5,364 bases of DNA from an uncultured Oribacterium sp. (lineage in GTDB: Bacteria; Bacillota; Clostridia; Lachnospirales; Lachnospiraceae), in NCBI GenBank assembly GCA_938030845.1, contig CALHIC010000375.1:1-5364 (forward strand). Reading direction: 5' to 3'. Position 1 is the first letter of the stretch; each line of letters begins with the position of its first letter. Shown one piece after another: positions 1-5,364 of the stretch. Made by a program: the position numbers and the translations under genes. The notes under the pieces are model-generated. The model was not told where the DNA came from, did no database searches, and saw only the letters and a program-made list of their open reading frames with translations.

Positions 1-151
1 TGAGATTCTTCTTGTACGCTTCCTCACCGATAGAAAACTGCGTCCCTCGCTTCTCTCTACAAAGAAGAGTAGGAAAGCGATATGTATATTCTTCCTGATA
101 TAGGGAAATGTCGGTATAATCATCCCCTAAACTAATGCCAATGCTTTTCAC
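1..151 (-). CDS. DUF5716-like Hsp70/actin-fold ATPase, N-terminal fragment (runs off left edge)
   Basis: Only the first 50 codons are visible; the rest lies beyond position 1. Seen: a GTG codon at 151-149 opens a frame beginning MKSIGISLGDDYTDISLY, then FPTLLCREKRG and FSIGEEAYKKNL. The hydrophobic strand followed by G-x-S-L-G-D-D resembles the phosphate-1 loop of actin/Hsp70 ATPases (compare the IGIDLGTT type), and the P-T-L-L-C plus IGEEA pattern resembles the next strands of that fold. From family knowledge, DUF5716 proteins of Lachnospiraceae start this way and lie beside DUF5717 genes. The start is supported by GAGGT five bases upstream; no ATG is available in frame between the preceding stop and this GTG. 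The gene begins 15 bases after the DUF5717 stop and in the same frame, so co-transcription and coupled translation are likely. Catalytic residues further on cannot be checked. An Hsp70- or MreB-like relative outside DUF5716 is the alternative. Predicted cytoplasmic: the visible N-terminus has no signal peptide. Confidence 0.82.
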   Translation of the reverse strand, partial: MKSIGISLGDDYTDISLYQEEYTYRFPTLLCREKRGTQFSIGEEAYKKNL

Positions 152-166
152 AAATACCTCTTTCTC

Positions 167-2824
167 TTACTCCTCCAGTAATTTCGATAAAGCAATTTCC
201 TTCTTGCCGTACTCTTCCATCATTTCCAGTAAAGGCTCTGCCTGCTTCTCCGTCATCAGCTCACACATCCGACAAAGCTTGGTATAGGCATCCTCTCCGG
301 CATAGGATTTCTCGGAGTCCTCCTTCTTCAGAGTGGACTGATACAATAGCGTGTCCTCTTTTCCCAAGGTAAAACGATATTCCATGCTTTCTCCCGGGAA
401 AAGCAGGAAGGAAGCAGTGTAAATGCCGTGATAGCACTCCTGTAATTCCTCTCTGTGGAACTCCTCTTCTCCCTGATTTCTTATAGAAAGGAAGGGCTTT
501 TCCTCTTCTCTTCCGTGATACTCCAAGACGGATTTTTCTAATATTTCATTGGGCAGGGAAACAAATTTTCCCAGCTCCTTGGTATAGCTGAAAATCAAAG
601 ATTTTTCCAAGAGAATCGGCAGAAAGGCGTTAAGCTCCTCCAGCTCTTCCTCCTTAAGCTCCTTTCTCTTGGAGAAAGAAAGACTCAATGCCAAAAGATA
701 AAGCACCGGCACTCTTTCTTTATGACTTTCTCCCCGCACCTCTTCAAAAATCTGCTGCATAATCCATTCTTTTTCCGGCTTCTGTCCCAGGAAGACAGAG
801 GCGGAATAGGCTGTAAAAAAGGCACGAAGAAGCAAAGGATCCGCTCCCCCGTAACGGGTATAGAGGGCAAAAATCTCTTCGCTTTCCTTTCGTTTTTCCG
901 TGAAAAGGCTCTGGGCCAAAAGCCGCTCTCCCATGTTTAAGAAGGAAGAAGAAGGAATCTTCGCCTTCTGCTGCTTCCTTTGGTCTGCTGCCCGCATCAT
1001 TTGCAGCATTTCTTCCGTAGTACCGTTATATTCCTCCAAAAGGAAATGAAGAATACTGTCCTTTTCCAGCTTGGAAAGAAAGGCCTTTTCCGAAAGATAC
1101 AAAAGCATCTCCCTTTCCTCTTCTCCGTAGACCTTCTCTCCCCGGGCCTCGGAAAGAGCTCCCTCTAAAAATGCCTCTAAGGCACGCTTATCCAAGGAAA
1201 GGTAGGGATAGGCAATGAGATATTCCAAAGCCTTGTCATAATCTCCCCGATAAATCAGGGCACTAAGCACATCCTCCTTCTCTTCCTTCTTTAAAGCCCC
1301 AAAGGGAAGGGCATGGAGAAATTCCAGATTCTCCTTCGGGAACTCTACTCCCTCCGCTTTCTTATGGTAGGAAAGAATCAGATGCAAAATCTTCATCCGA
1401 AAATACAGGGTAAAATCCTCATAGGAAAAGGCCTTTTCCATGAGCTCCAGGTCCTTGCTGTCGGAAATTCCCTTTTCCACCAGGCTAAGAGTCTTCCGAA
1501 TCAGGAAAATGCCCTTGTCCTCAGAGAGGCTTTGGCATTTCTTCTCCAATTCCGCCTCTTCCATCAGTCTGGTCTTTCTGTGGGGTACCCGACTGTAGCG
1601 GTTTCCCAAGGCGTCCTGGAAAAGCAGAATCATATTGGGAAGGGGCATAGGTACCGTACAAAATCCCCCCTTCACCGGGAAGGAACATTCCCGACGCAAA
1701 GCAGGGTGGGTCAGTACCAGACGCTCAATGCTCTGATCCTCCACTTCCACCAGATAGCTGTTTAAAATCTTCGGAAGGAACTCCGCCATCCTTTCATCAA
1801 TCATTTCCGGTAAAATCAGCTTGCTATACAACAAAGCCAGCTCCTCATTGATTTCCCCCCGCAAAAGACAGGAAATGGCATAGTCCTGCATCGGTCTTGC
1901 AAAGTGGGAGAAAATCTCGGAACCTTCCTGGAAATTCTTCAAAATATTATAATAAAGAGGAAGCTTAATTCCCTCTTCTAAACGATACTCATAGGAGAAA
2001 TAAAGATATACCCCCTTGGGTAATTCTTCTGAATAGCCCATAGGCATAGCATAGAGAAGGTTCTCATATAGTTTTGTAATCTTAACATTCTCCTCTACAC
2101 CCTTCTTATAAAGGGCAAAGGCACTAAGGCTCCAATCTCCTCTGTGAATGCACTCCGTAATCTTTTCTTCCAGGCTTGCATCCTCCGGAAAGTGGAGAAC
2201 CTCCTCCCTTTCCTCCCGTCTTTGGTAGGGAAGCACCTCACGCTTCTTGGCATTCTTCGGGCGATGAGAGAAATAGGTCAAAAACTCCTCTAAGGCAAGG
2301 CTTCTGTCTCCGCAGGACTTTAAAAGCTCATAAAGTCTAAGGGCGGTGATATCCTGGAAAATCGGAGCTTCTAAAAAATCACTGTAATCAAAGATTCTGC
2401 TGCAGGCCTTTCTGTCTTCCTCCGCCATGTGTTGCAAATGAGAAAAGTCCTTAATCTCATGGATTTGCTTTGCTGAGGGCTGTTTTTCCACCACAAAAGA
2501 ATAGGGAATCCGCTTCTCTCCCCCATTGTAGACAAAGCAAAGCTCCCCTTTGATTTCTTCCTCATCCCCCAGGTTCTTCGTATCAATGGTAAAACTTACC
2601 TTGGTACGCACCCCTCCAAAGGCGGATTTATGCAGGGTAAGATAGGGTCCCTTGGCATAGACCAGGCCACGCATGGCAACTCCGTTTACCGACTGCAAAA
2701 AGATTTCAAATGTTCGACTTTCCCGGTAAGGAATTACTGCCATAATCTTCTCAACAGAAAAATGCAGGGAAGGGATTCCTTCCTCGATAATTCCTCTGGC
2801 TAACTTATTGATTTTTTCTCTCAT
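167..2824 (-). CDS. DUF5717 family protein, large probable helical-repeat scaffold of unknown function
   Basis: This is an 885-residue protein from the preferred start (907 from the longer start at 2890). It matches my recollection of DUF5717, a large Lachnospiraceae family without known function whose members start M-[RK]-E-x-I-N-x-L-A-R-G. Seen, numbering from the long start: residues 40-135 are rich in alternating hydrophobics and look like a beta-sandwich. About 150-780 is mostly amphipathic helix with TPR-like pairs (for example IHRGDWSLSAFALYKKG and IYRGDYDKALEYLIAYP), suggesting an alpha-solenoid. About 795-860 is again beta-like, with LLFPGESMEYRFTL, followed by a charged helical tail. 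There is no signal peptide or membrane segment, so it is probably cytoplasmic. I chose ATG 2824 because the family-like sequence begins there and GGAGAG sits 6 bases upstream. The alternative ATG at 2890 has a weaker AAGGA site and adds 22 residues that look unrelated to the family. It is first in an operon with the DUF5716-like ATPase, so a scaffold or partner role is inferred. Confidence 0.87.
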   Translation of the reverse strand: MREKINKLARGIIEEGIPSLHFSVEKIMAVIPYRESRTFEIFLQSVNGVAMRGLVYAKGPYLTLHKSAFGGVRTKVSFTIDTKNLGDEEEIKGELCFVYNGGEKRIPYSFVVEKQPSAKQIHEIKDFSHLQHMAEEDRKACSRIFDYSDFLEAPIFQDITALRLYELLKSCGDRSLALEEFLTYFSHRPKNAKKREVLPYQRREEREEVLHFPEDASLEEKITECIHRGDWSLSAFALYKKGVEENVKITKLYENLLYAMPMGYSEELPKGVYLYFSYEYRLEEGIKLPLYYNILKNFQEGSEIFSHFARPMQDYAISCLLRGEINEELALLYSKLILPEMIDERMAEFLPKILNSYLVEVEDQSIERLVLTHPALRRECSFPVKGGFCTVPMPLPNMILLFQDALGNRYSRVPHRKTRLMEEAELEKKCQSLSEDKGIFLIRKTLSLVEKGISDSKDLELMEKAFSYEDFTLYFRMKILHLILSYHKKAEGVEFPKENLEFLHALPFGALKKEEKEDVLSALIYRGDYDKALEYLIAYPYLSLDKRALEAFLEGALSEARGEKVYGEEEREMLLYLSEKAFLSKLEKDSILHFLLEEYNGTTEEMLQMMRAADQRKQQKAKIPSSSFLNMGERLLAQSLFTEKRKESEEIFALYTRYGGADPLLLRAFFTAYSASVFLGQKPEKEWIMQQIFEEVRGESHKERVPVLYLLALSLSFSKRKELKEEELEELNAFLPILLEKSLIFSYTKELGKFVSLPNEILEKSVLEYHGREEEKPFLSIRNQGEEEFHREELQECYHGIYTASFLLFPGESMEYRFTLGKEDTLLYQSTLKKEDSEKSYAGEDAYTKLCRMCELMTEKQAEPLLEMMEEYGKKEIALSKLLEE

Positions 2825-2866
2825 AGCAAACTCTCCATAGGGCTTTATTTTAGCACAGGAAGCCCT
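2825..2866 (-). promoter_or_regulatory. Leader hairpin and ribosome binding site of the DUF5717 gene
   Basis: On the minus strand a perfect 7-bp inverted repeat, AGGGCTT / AAGCCCT (2866-2860 and 2845-2839), encloses a 14-base loop. It ends just before GGAGAG, which lies 6 bases upstream of the ATG at 2824. The hairpin falls between the two possible starts of the DUF5717 gene. If ATG 2824 is the real start, this is a stem immediately 5' of the ribosome binding site that could tune initiation. If ATG 2890 is used, it is simply coding sequence. No good sigma-A promoter was found upstream of it. Confidence 0.45.
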
Positions 2867-2955
2867 TTCGAGAAAGACAGAATTTTCCATTAACGCTTCC
2901 TTCTATTGCAACTAGGCTTACAATTCTGTTAAACTAATTCCATTCTTTGCTTTTT

Positions 2956-3052
2956 CTCTTGCGCTAAAAGATTGCTTCTCTTTTGGGCTAAAAGTCTTTT
3001 CTCACGAAGAGGAAACTCTCTTTCGCTAAAAGATTTGTTCTCTCTAAGAGAA
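2956..3052. repeat. Cluster of 15-bp interrupted palindromes with core GCTAAAAG
   Basis: Three near-identical 15-mers of form CTYTTNSGCTAAAAG lie at 2956-2970, 2980-2994 and 3018-3032. In each, a CTYTT arm faces AAAAG across a short loop. Copies 1 and 3 continue alike (ATT, two variable bases, TTCTCT), giving about 20 bp of shared sequence. A related perfect stem, TTCTCT-CTA-AGAGAA, follows at 3038-3052. Spacings of 24 and 38 bp are irregular, so this is a cluster rather than a strict tandem array. It lies between the divergent DUF5717 and DUF4364 genes. It could be binding sites for a regulator, or a decayed copy of a dispersed intergenic repeat; the sequence does not decide. Confidence 0.6.
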
Positions 3053-3080
3053 AAGCCGGCTTTGGGAAAAATAATTTCCC
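3052..3080. repeat. Two abutting palindromes: AAAGCCGGCTTT and GGGAAA-N5-TTTCCC
   Basis: A perfect 12-bp palindrome, AAAGCCGGCTTT (3052-3063), is followed directly by a perfect 6-bp inverted repeat, GGGAAA-AATAA-TTTCCC (3064-3080). Neither is followed by a convincing T-run on the strand where it would have to stop transcription, so I do not call a terminator. They continue the palindrome-rich stretch to the left. Confidence 0.55.
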
Positions 3081-3147
3081 TAGAGCAGTATAGCGTATTT
3101 CTTAGAAAAAAGGGCATTTTGCAAAGATTTATATTCTGAACAAGACG

Positions 3148-3197
3148 GAAACTCCCATCAAAAACAGAAACTCCCATTTTTATGGGATAAAGAAAGG
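3148..3197 (+). promoter_or_regulatory. DUF4364 leader: 11-bp direct repeat, hairpin and ribosome binding site
   Basis: GAAACTCCCAT occurs twice, at 3148-3158 and 3167-3177, 19 bp apart. The second copy forms a tight hairpin with the sequence after it: TCCCAT-TTTT-ATGGGA at 3172-3187. This lies just ahead of the AAAGGA ribosome binding site (3192-3197) and the ATG at 3203. The first TCCCAT could pair with the same ATGGGA, so two alternative stems are possible. A TATATT at 3130-3135 could be a -10 element, but no acceptable -35 lies 16-18 bases upstream, so the promoter itself is not called. Confidence 0.45.
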
Positions 3198-3202
3198 AAT
3201 TT

Positions 3203-3727
3203 ATGGCTACAGAAGCATTGACCCAATACAAACTGATGATTCTTTACTTACTTCATTCCGTAAAATACCCCCTAAGCAACAGTCGGCTTAGCGGATTTTT
3301 GTTAGAAAATGAATATACCACCTATTTTACTTTACAGCAATGCATCAATGATTTGGTGGAGGCTTCCCTTATTTCCGCAGAACATAGCCAAAGCACCACC
3401 CGTTATGAAATCACGGAGGAGGGGAAGCAGACCCTTAGTTTCTTTTCCCAGGATATTCCGGAGCTGGTACGGGAAGACATGGATCTCTTTCTTTCCAAAA
3501 ACAAAAGCCGCCTGCAAAGTGAGGCGGCCCTATATTCCGATTATTCGGAGACAGATACGAAGGAATACCTTGTGCAGCTGGAAATTCGGGAAAATCGCAC
3601 CCTGCTCTGTAGAGTGGAGATTACGGTTCCCGATGAAGAAAGCGCCAAGGCCCTTTGCTTAAAATGGGAGGCCAAGCACCAAAAGGTCTATACCTACCTT
3701 TTACAAGAATTTCTAGGGGAAGAGTAG
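3203..3727 (+). CDS. DUF4364 family winged-helix protein, probable transcriptional regulator
   Basis: This 174-residue protein has the usual length of the DUF4364 family, widespread in Clostridia. Seen: helix 1 (about 7-20), helix 2 (24-34, LSNSRLSGFLL), then the hallmark Y-T-T-Y-F-T-L-Q-Q stretch (38-46). This leads into a likely recognition helix (44-56), and then a hairpin 'wing' of polar residues ending in RYEITEEG (67-74). That order is a winged-helix DNA-binding domain. Residues 75-115 are helical and about 120-145 form two beta strands (YLVQLEIRE, LLCRVEITV). The last 30 residues are helical and probably serve dimerisation. There is no signal or membrane segment. The start is ATG with AAAGGA 5 bases upstream; no other plausible start is near. 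The gene is transcribed away from the DUF5717 operon and towards the aminotransferase. That it is a DNA-binding regulator is inferred from the fold; its targets are unknown. Confidence 0.9.
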   Translation: MATEALTQYKLMILYLLHSVKYPLSNSRLSGFLLENEYTTYFTLQQCINDLVEASLISAEHSQSTTRYEITEEGKQTLSFFSQDIPELVREDMDLFLSKNKSRLQSEAALYSDYSETDTKEYLVQLEIRENRTLLCRVEITVPDEESAKALCLKWEAKHQKVYTYLLQEFLGEE

Positions 3728-3731
3728 GGTA

Positions 3732-5081
3732 TTAAGCCTGCACTTCCTTCTTATCCTTTAAAAGCTTTTCCACACTGACCAGCTTTACGCACAGGGTGAA
3801 AAGCTCGGAGGCAATACGCAGATCCTCCAGTGGAGGGTAGGTTGGCGCAATACGGATATTGCTGTCCTTCGGATCCTTCTTGTAGGGGAAGGCAGCTCCC
3901 GCACCGGTCAAGGTTACTCCTGCCTTCTTACATTTATCCACTACAGCCTTGGCACAGCCGGGAAGGGTTTCGAAGCTGATAAAATATCCCCCCTTTGGCT
4001 TAGTCCATTCTCCTACACCGGTTCCTGCAAGGTTCTTCTCGAAAATATCCTCCACCATCTCAAACTTGGGACGAAGAATATTGGCATGCTTCTGCATGTG
4101 CTTCACCATACCGTGAATATCCTGGAAGAAACGAACATGACGAAGCTGGTTCACCTTGTCGTGTCCGATGGTCTGATACTGTACCTGCTTCTTAATATCC
4201 TCCAGGTTGTTTAAGCTGGTTGCCATAGACGCAATACCGGAGCCCGGGAAGGAAATCTTGGAAGTGGAAGCGAACTTATACACCAAATCCGGATGTCCCG
4301 CTCTCTTACACTCCGCCAAAATCTCAATCAAATAATCCTGCTCATGGTCATAAAGATGATGCATTCCATAGGCATTGTCCCAGTAGATACGGAAGTCTCT
4401 TGCTGCGGGCTTCAGGCGGGCAAAACGGCGTACCGTCTCGTCGGAATAGCTGTAACCCTGAGGGTTGGAATACTTCGGTACACACCAGATTCCCTTAATC
4501 GCTTCATCAGAAGCTACCAGCTCCTCCACCATGTCCATATCCGGACCATGCTCTGTCATCGGCACCGGAATCATTTGAATGCCAAAGTACTCGGTAATCG
4601 CAAAGTGACGATCATAACCGGGAACAGGGCAAAGCCACTTCACCTCGTCCAGCTTACACCAAGGTGTACTTCCCATGACACCGTGGGTCATGGAACGGGA
4701 GATGGAATCATACATTACATTCAAGGAGGAGTTACCGAAAATGAGGATATGGTCAGGATGGTTTTCCATCATATCGGAAAGAAGCTCCTTAGCCTCTGCA
4801 ATTCCATCCAGTACACCGTAATTTCGAACATCCACACCTTCACTGGAATACATATCCGCATTACTGTCCAGAGCATCCATCATTTCGTTACTCAAGTCCA
4901 GCTGCTCTCTGCAGGGCTTTCCTCTACTCATATCCAGATTCATATCCATGGACTGGTAGCGCTTATACTCTTCCTTTAATTCCACTCTTAAGGCTTCCAA
5001 TTCTTCTACGGATAATTCCTCAAACCTTGCCATACTTCCTCCTCTTTCTCCTGCTTTGTTTCCCTGTTTTTTCTTCGCCAT
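3732..5081 (-). CDS. Class Ic aspartate aminotransferase (PLP-dependent, AspT-like)
   Basis: This 449-residue enzyme resembles Corynebacterium glutamicum AspT, of the divergent 'class Ic' aspartate aminotransferases, throughout. Known reaction of the family: L-aspartate plus 2-oxoglutarate gives oxaloacetate plus glutamate, using pyridoxal phosphate, in the cytoplasm. Seen, from the long start: LDMSRGKP (49-56), RNYGVLDG (86-93), GNSSLN (116-121, cofactor phosphate region), CPVPGYDRHF (151-160), NPQG (206-209), WDNAY (234-238; Asp235 should hold the PLP ring nitrogen), STSK with the Schiff-base Lys275, GGYF (364-367), and NIRIAP with substrate-carboxylate Arg410. All key residues are present, so it should be active. 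Two in-frame starts each have a strong site: ATG 5081 (AAAGGAG) and ATG 5033 (GAGGAGG). The second matches where relatives begin (MARFEELSVEEL). The extra 16 residues are Lys/Gly-rich and partly just the translated second ribosome binding site. Substrate preference for aspartate is inferred from the family. Confidence 0.95.
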   Translation of the reverse strand: MAKKKQGNKAGERGGSMARFEELSVEELEALRVELKEEYKRYQSMDMNLDMSRGKPCREQLDLSNEMMDALDSNADMYSSEGVDVRNYGVLDGIAEAKELLSDMMENHPDHILIFGNSSLNVMYDSISRSMTHGVMGSTPWCKLDEVKWLCPVPGYDRHFAITEYFGIQMIPVPMTEHGPDMDMVEELVASDEAIKGIWCVPKYSNPQGYSYSDETVRRFARLKPAARDFRIYWDNAYGMHHLYDHEQDYLIEILAECKRAGHPDLVYKFASTSKISFPGSGIASMATSLNNLEDIKKQVQYQTIGHDKVNQLRHVRFFQDIHGMVKHMQKHANILRPKFEMVEDIFEKNLAGTGVGEWTKPKGGYFISFETLPGCAKAVVDKCKKAGVTLTGAGAAFPYKKDPKDSNIRIAPTYPPLEDLRIASELFTLCVKLVSVEKLLKDKKEVQA

Positions 5082-5103
5082 CTGCTACTCTCCTTTTGGC
5101 ATA

Positions 5104-5126
5104 AGTATACGAGAAAAAAGTATACT
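5104..5126. promoter_or_regulatory. Perfect 7-bp dyad AGTATAC-N9-GTATACT, candidate operator
   Basis: AGTATAC (5104-5110) and its exact reverse complement GTATACT (5120-5126) are separated by 9 A-rich bases. Half-site centres are about 16 bp apart. One half overlaps the -10 of the aminotransferase promoter and the other covers the first transcribed bases. This is the position where a dimeric repressor would block initiation. The geometry is directly visible; binding by any regulator is inferred. Because GTATAC is itself a palindrome and resembles a -10 box, part of the symmetry could come from a duplicated -10. Confidence 0.5.
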
Positions 5127-5147
5127 ATCCTTTTCCTGTCCTCGCAA
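5119..5147 (-). promoter_or_regulatory. Sigma-A-type promoter of the aminotransferase gene
   Basis: On the minus strand TTGCGA (5147-5142; 4 of 6 matches to TTGACA) is followed after exactly 17 bases by TATACT (5124-5119; 5 of 6 matches to TATAAT). Transcription would start near 5112. This leaves a leader of about 31 bases before ATG 5081, just long enough for its AAAGGAG ribosome binding site. A second TATACT-like box at 5109-5104 has no -35 at proper spacing. Confidence 0.65.
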
Positions 5148-5202
5148 GAAAATTTCCATTTGAACTAAAGCTACTTTATCCCTCTACCATATAAAGTTTT
5201 TA

Positions 5203-5340
5203 GATTTTATTCCAAAAACTTTCTGGGTTTCAAGACTTTTTGGATTTCATTCCAAAAACTTCCTGGTTTTCAAGACTTTTTGGATTTCATTCCAAAAACT
5301 TCCGAGATTTAAGGCCTTTTGGGATTCTAAAAAGGATTTA
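5203..5340. repeat. 40-bp tandem repeat, three full units plus a partial, hairpin-forming
   Basis: Units lie at 5203-5242, 5243-5282 and 5283-5322, with a degenerate partial at 5323-5340. Units 1 and 2 differ at 3 of 40 positions. Unit 3 keeps the first 21 bases of unit 2 and then diverges (7 differences). A faint half-unit precedes at about 5191-5202. Each junction makes the perfect hairpin TTTTTGGA-TTTCAT-TCCAAAAA (5237-5258 and 5277-5298; one mismatch at 5197-5218). Within units CCAAAAA can also pair with the downstream TTTTTGG. A period of 40 is not a multiple of 3 and stops are frequent, so it is not a repeated protein segment. It lies upstream of the aminotransferase promoter; the gene to the right is outside the window. 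Confidence 0.85.
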
Positions 5341-5362
5341 CACACAAAGGAAATATCCTTTT
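5330..5362. repeat. Inverted repeat AAAAGGAT-N17-ATCCTTTT
   Basis: A perfect 8-bp inverted repeat (5330-5337 and 5355-5362) encloses 17 bases, directly after the tandem array. Its left arm also pairs with CCTTTT at 5315-5320, so alternative stems are possible. No T-run marks it as a terminator within the window, and the sequence ends two bases later. Confidence 0.45.
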
Positions 5363-5364
5363 CC

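Noticed and set aside
1313..1765. 150-codon plus-strand open frame
   Set aside because: It is antisense within the DUF5717 gene, has no recognisable domain and a low-quality composition; a shadow frame.
3087..3092. Minus-strand TATACT as a -10 for the DUF5717 operon
   Set aside because: No recognisable -35 lies 16-18 bases upstream, and it would imply a leader of over 190 bases; too weak to call.
3172..3187. Possible intrinsic terminator
   Set aside because: The stem is short (6 bp), the T-run is in the loop rather than after the stem, and it sits directly before a ribosome binding site.
2929..3231. 100-codon minus-strand open frame in the intergenic region
   Set aside because: Its repetitive peptide (LREKRLLAQKRSNLLAQEKK) simply reflects the DNA palindrome cluster. 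It also overlaps the start of DUF4364 in antisense and shows no family resemblance. A small protein cannot be excluded but is not supported.
3309..3662. 117-codon plus-strand open frame inside DUF4364
   Set aside because: It overlaps the well-supported DUF4364 frame and is an Arg/Pro-rich, domain-less shadow.
3760..3769. AAAAGCTTTT palindrome as a shared terminator of the convergent genes
   Set aside because: It is only 10 bp, AT-rich and loopless, and lies inside the aminotransferase coding sequence; it would not form a stable terminator stem.
4293..4979. 228-codon plus-strand open frame
   Set aside because: It lies entirely antisense to the aminotransferase, whose motifs are intact. Its translation is rich in His/Ile/Thr without any recognisable domain, as expected of a shadow frame.
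5203..5340. Possible CRISPR array
   Set aside because: The units abut each other with no unique spacers between them, and no cas genes are visible; it is a plain tandem repeat.

Overview
The window looks like a piece of a Lachnospiraceae (Clostridia, Bacillota) chromosome. It is AT-leaning and has strong purine-rich ribosome binding sites. It carries three protein families that I know mainly from Clostridia: DUF5716, DUF5717 and DUF4364. The genus cannot be fixed from the sequence. There are no RNA genes, insertion sequences, phage genes or CRISPR arrays.

Layout. Positions 1-2824 hold a minus-strand operon. A large DUF5717-type protein comes first in transcription order. Fifteen bases after its stop codon follows a GTG-started gene that runs off the left edge, of which only the first 50 codons are visible. 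Its N-terminus reads like the first nucleotide-binding strand of an actin/Hsp70-type ATPase and matches the DUF5716 family. Positions 2825-3202 are a divergent intergenic region rich in short palindromes and repeats. Positions 3203-3727 (+) encode a small winged-helix DUF4364 protein. Positions 3732-5081 (-) encode a class Ic aspartate aminotransferase, a PLP enzyme related to Corynebacterium AspT. It converges on the DUF4364 gene with only 4 bases between the stop codons. Positions 5082-5364 hold the aminotransferase promoter, a perfect operator-like dyad over its -10 and start point, and a 40-bp tandem repeat array made of hairpins.

How the genes fit together. The DUF5717/DUF5716 pair looks like one functional unit: a large, probably helical-repeat scaffold translated next to an Hsp70/actin-like ATPase. 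This is the best candidate for an undescribed system here, although most of the ATPase lies outside the window. The DUF4364 protein is a plausible DNA-binding regulator, but nothing in the sequence identifies its target. The aminotransferase is probably metabolic (aspartate/glutamate/2-oxoacid interconversion) and unrelated to the operon on the left.

Family names were assigned by reading the proteins and recalling family signatures; no search was run.
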